Source: Brevibacterium sp. JSBI002
GTDB lineage: Bacteria > Actinomycetota > Actinomycetes > Actinomycetales > Brevibacteriaceae
Length of the DNA: 64,000 nucleotides
Direction of reading: 5' to 3'
Assembly: GCF_026013965.1 (NCBI RefSeq)
Contig: NZ_CP110341.1
Span: 2,480,001-2,544,000, forward strand
Made by a program: the position numbers and the translations under genes. Every line of letters starts with the position of its first letter. Position 1 is the stretch's first letter. Positions 63,878 to 64,000 of this stretch are shown piece by piece. The notes below the pieces were generated by a model that was given only the letters and a program-made list of their open reading frames with translations, made no database searches and was not told the origin of the DNA.

Positions 63878-63900
63878 GCCCCTCCGGATTCGGTAGGGGC
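63878..63900 (-). terminator. Attenuator terminator of the ilvBN operon
   Basis: On the minus strand GCCCCT pairs with AGGGGC (6 bp) with inner CCG/CGG pairs, followed at once by a run of six T (63872-63877). It lies between the leader peptide and ilvB, 48 bases before the ilvB start. A competing stem overlaps its 5' arm by two bases. Confidence 0.88.
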
Positions 63901-63944
63901 GCGCGGAACGTGTCGTCTCGACAGGCTACGGAAGATCCGCGCGC
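63899..63944 (-). promoter_or_regulatory. Competing stem of the ilvB attenuator
   Basis: TCCGCGCGC (63936-63944 on plus; minus GCGCGCGGA, in the leader-peptide codons) is exactly complementary to GCGCGCGGA (63899-63907 on plus). The 9-bp stem includes the first two bases of the terminator's 5' arm, so it could act as antiterminator when a stalled ribosome leaves its first arm free. Confidence 0.65.
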
Positions 63945-63976
63945 TGGGTAATAACGACGACAAGAAGGTGAGTCAT
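63926..63976 (-). CDS. ilvB leader peptide, 16 residues
   Basis: A 16-codon reading frame on the minus strand encodes MTHLLVVVITQRADLP. It has Leu-Leu-Val-Val-Val-Ile in a row (six regulatory codons), followed by a stop (TAG, 63926-63928), a competing stem and a terminator before ilvB. This is the arrangement of transcription attenuation controlled by branched-chain amino acid supply. The ATG lies 6 bases after AACTAT, so the leader message may itself be leaderless. This frame is too short for standard gene finding. Confidence 0.9.
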   Translation of the reverse strand: MTHLLVVVITQRADLP

Positions 63977-63982
63977 GCCTCA

Positions 63983-63988
63983 ATAGTT
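63983..63988 (-). promoter_or_regulatory. Putative -10 element of the ilvBN operon
   Basis: On the minus strand AACTAT is followed by six bases and the leader-peptide ATG. The -35 region would be at or beyond the window edge. Confidence 0.4.
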
Positions 63989-64000
63989 CCCCGCAGCACT

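Noticed and set aside
61878..63896. 672-residue open frame antisense to ilvB and ilvN
   Set aside because: High-GC shadow frame rich in Arg, Gly, Asp and Val with no domain. The opposite strand encodes complete, conserved ilvB and ilvN.

Overview
The window is chromosomal DNA from a high-GC Gram-positive actinomycete. Gene order and protein style fit Micrococcales, and Brevibacterium is my best guess by inference; no 16S gene is present to test it. Almost everything is vertically inherited housekeeping sequence. I see no insertion sequence, prophage, CRISPR array or rRNA. Genes are packed tightly, and many junctions overlap by 4 bases (ATGA, GTGA or TTGA), so translational coupling is common. 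At least eight other genes begin 6-7 bases after a TANNNT hexamer with no clear ribosome binding site, which suggests leaderless transcripts.

Layout. 1-2065: the 3' end of a BCCT transporter, a small membrane protein and a DoxX protein. 2066-23590, mostly minus strand: a conserved actinobacterial block, in transcription order leuC-leuD, murA-plsC-gpsA, a PEBP gene, ddl, thiL-fakA-recG-rsmD, coaD, an MFS gene, yceD-rpmF-rnc-mutM. An ectoine-type ABC uptake operon (ehuBCDA, with a divergent GntR gene) sits between rsmD and coaD. 23767-25309: an IclR regulator of the LtbR/NdgR type divergent from leuCD, then a DeoR regulator. 25459-32131: a galactose module with a sodium/solute symporter, a small membrane protein, a hydrolase, galK, galT and an aldose epimerase. 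32238-37142: a DUF4282 membrane protein, tRNA-Glu(CTC), tRNA-Gln(CTG), a prolyl aminopeptidase-like gene, gltX and a FAH-family gene. 37226-52672: a mixed region with hrpB, alcohol dehydrogenase, HIT, a maltokinase-cap-like orphan, thyX, peptidase S51, lplA, a prolyl oligopeptidase, two acetyltransferase/HNH genes and an MFS transporter. 52824-63976: branched-chain amino acid and serine synthesis (ilvE, leuB, serA, ilvC, ilvN, ilvB) with a CitE-like gene, a PAP2 phosphatase and an Eis-type acetyltransferase.

Main points. (1) Upstream of ilvB lies a complete attenuator: a 16-codon leader peptide with a Leu-Leu-Val-Val-Val-Ile run, a competing stem and a terminator with a T run. (2) Four genes (rnc, plsC, galK and a GNAT gene) are each interrupted by one apparent single-base indel in a short homopolymer. 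Because rnc and plsC are core genes, base-calling error is more likely than four real pseudogenes, but reads are needed to decide. (3) The DeoR gene and the galactose genes share a TTCGATCA-containing site, pointing to a local galactose regulon. (4) Smaller oddities are a 36-bp tandem repeat after leuB, a 27-bp coding repeat in the HNH protein, a 26-bp-arm inverted repeat before the tRNAs, a cysteine-free YceD, and no rpmB in its usual place between thiL and fakA. I found no clearly undescribed defence or biosynthetic system.
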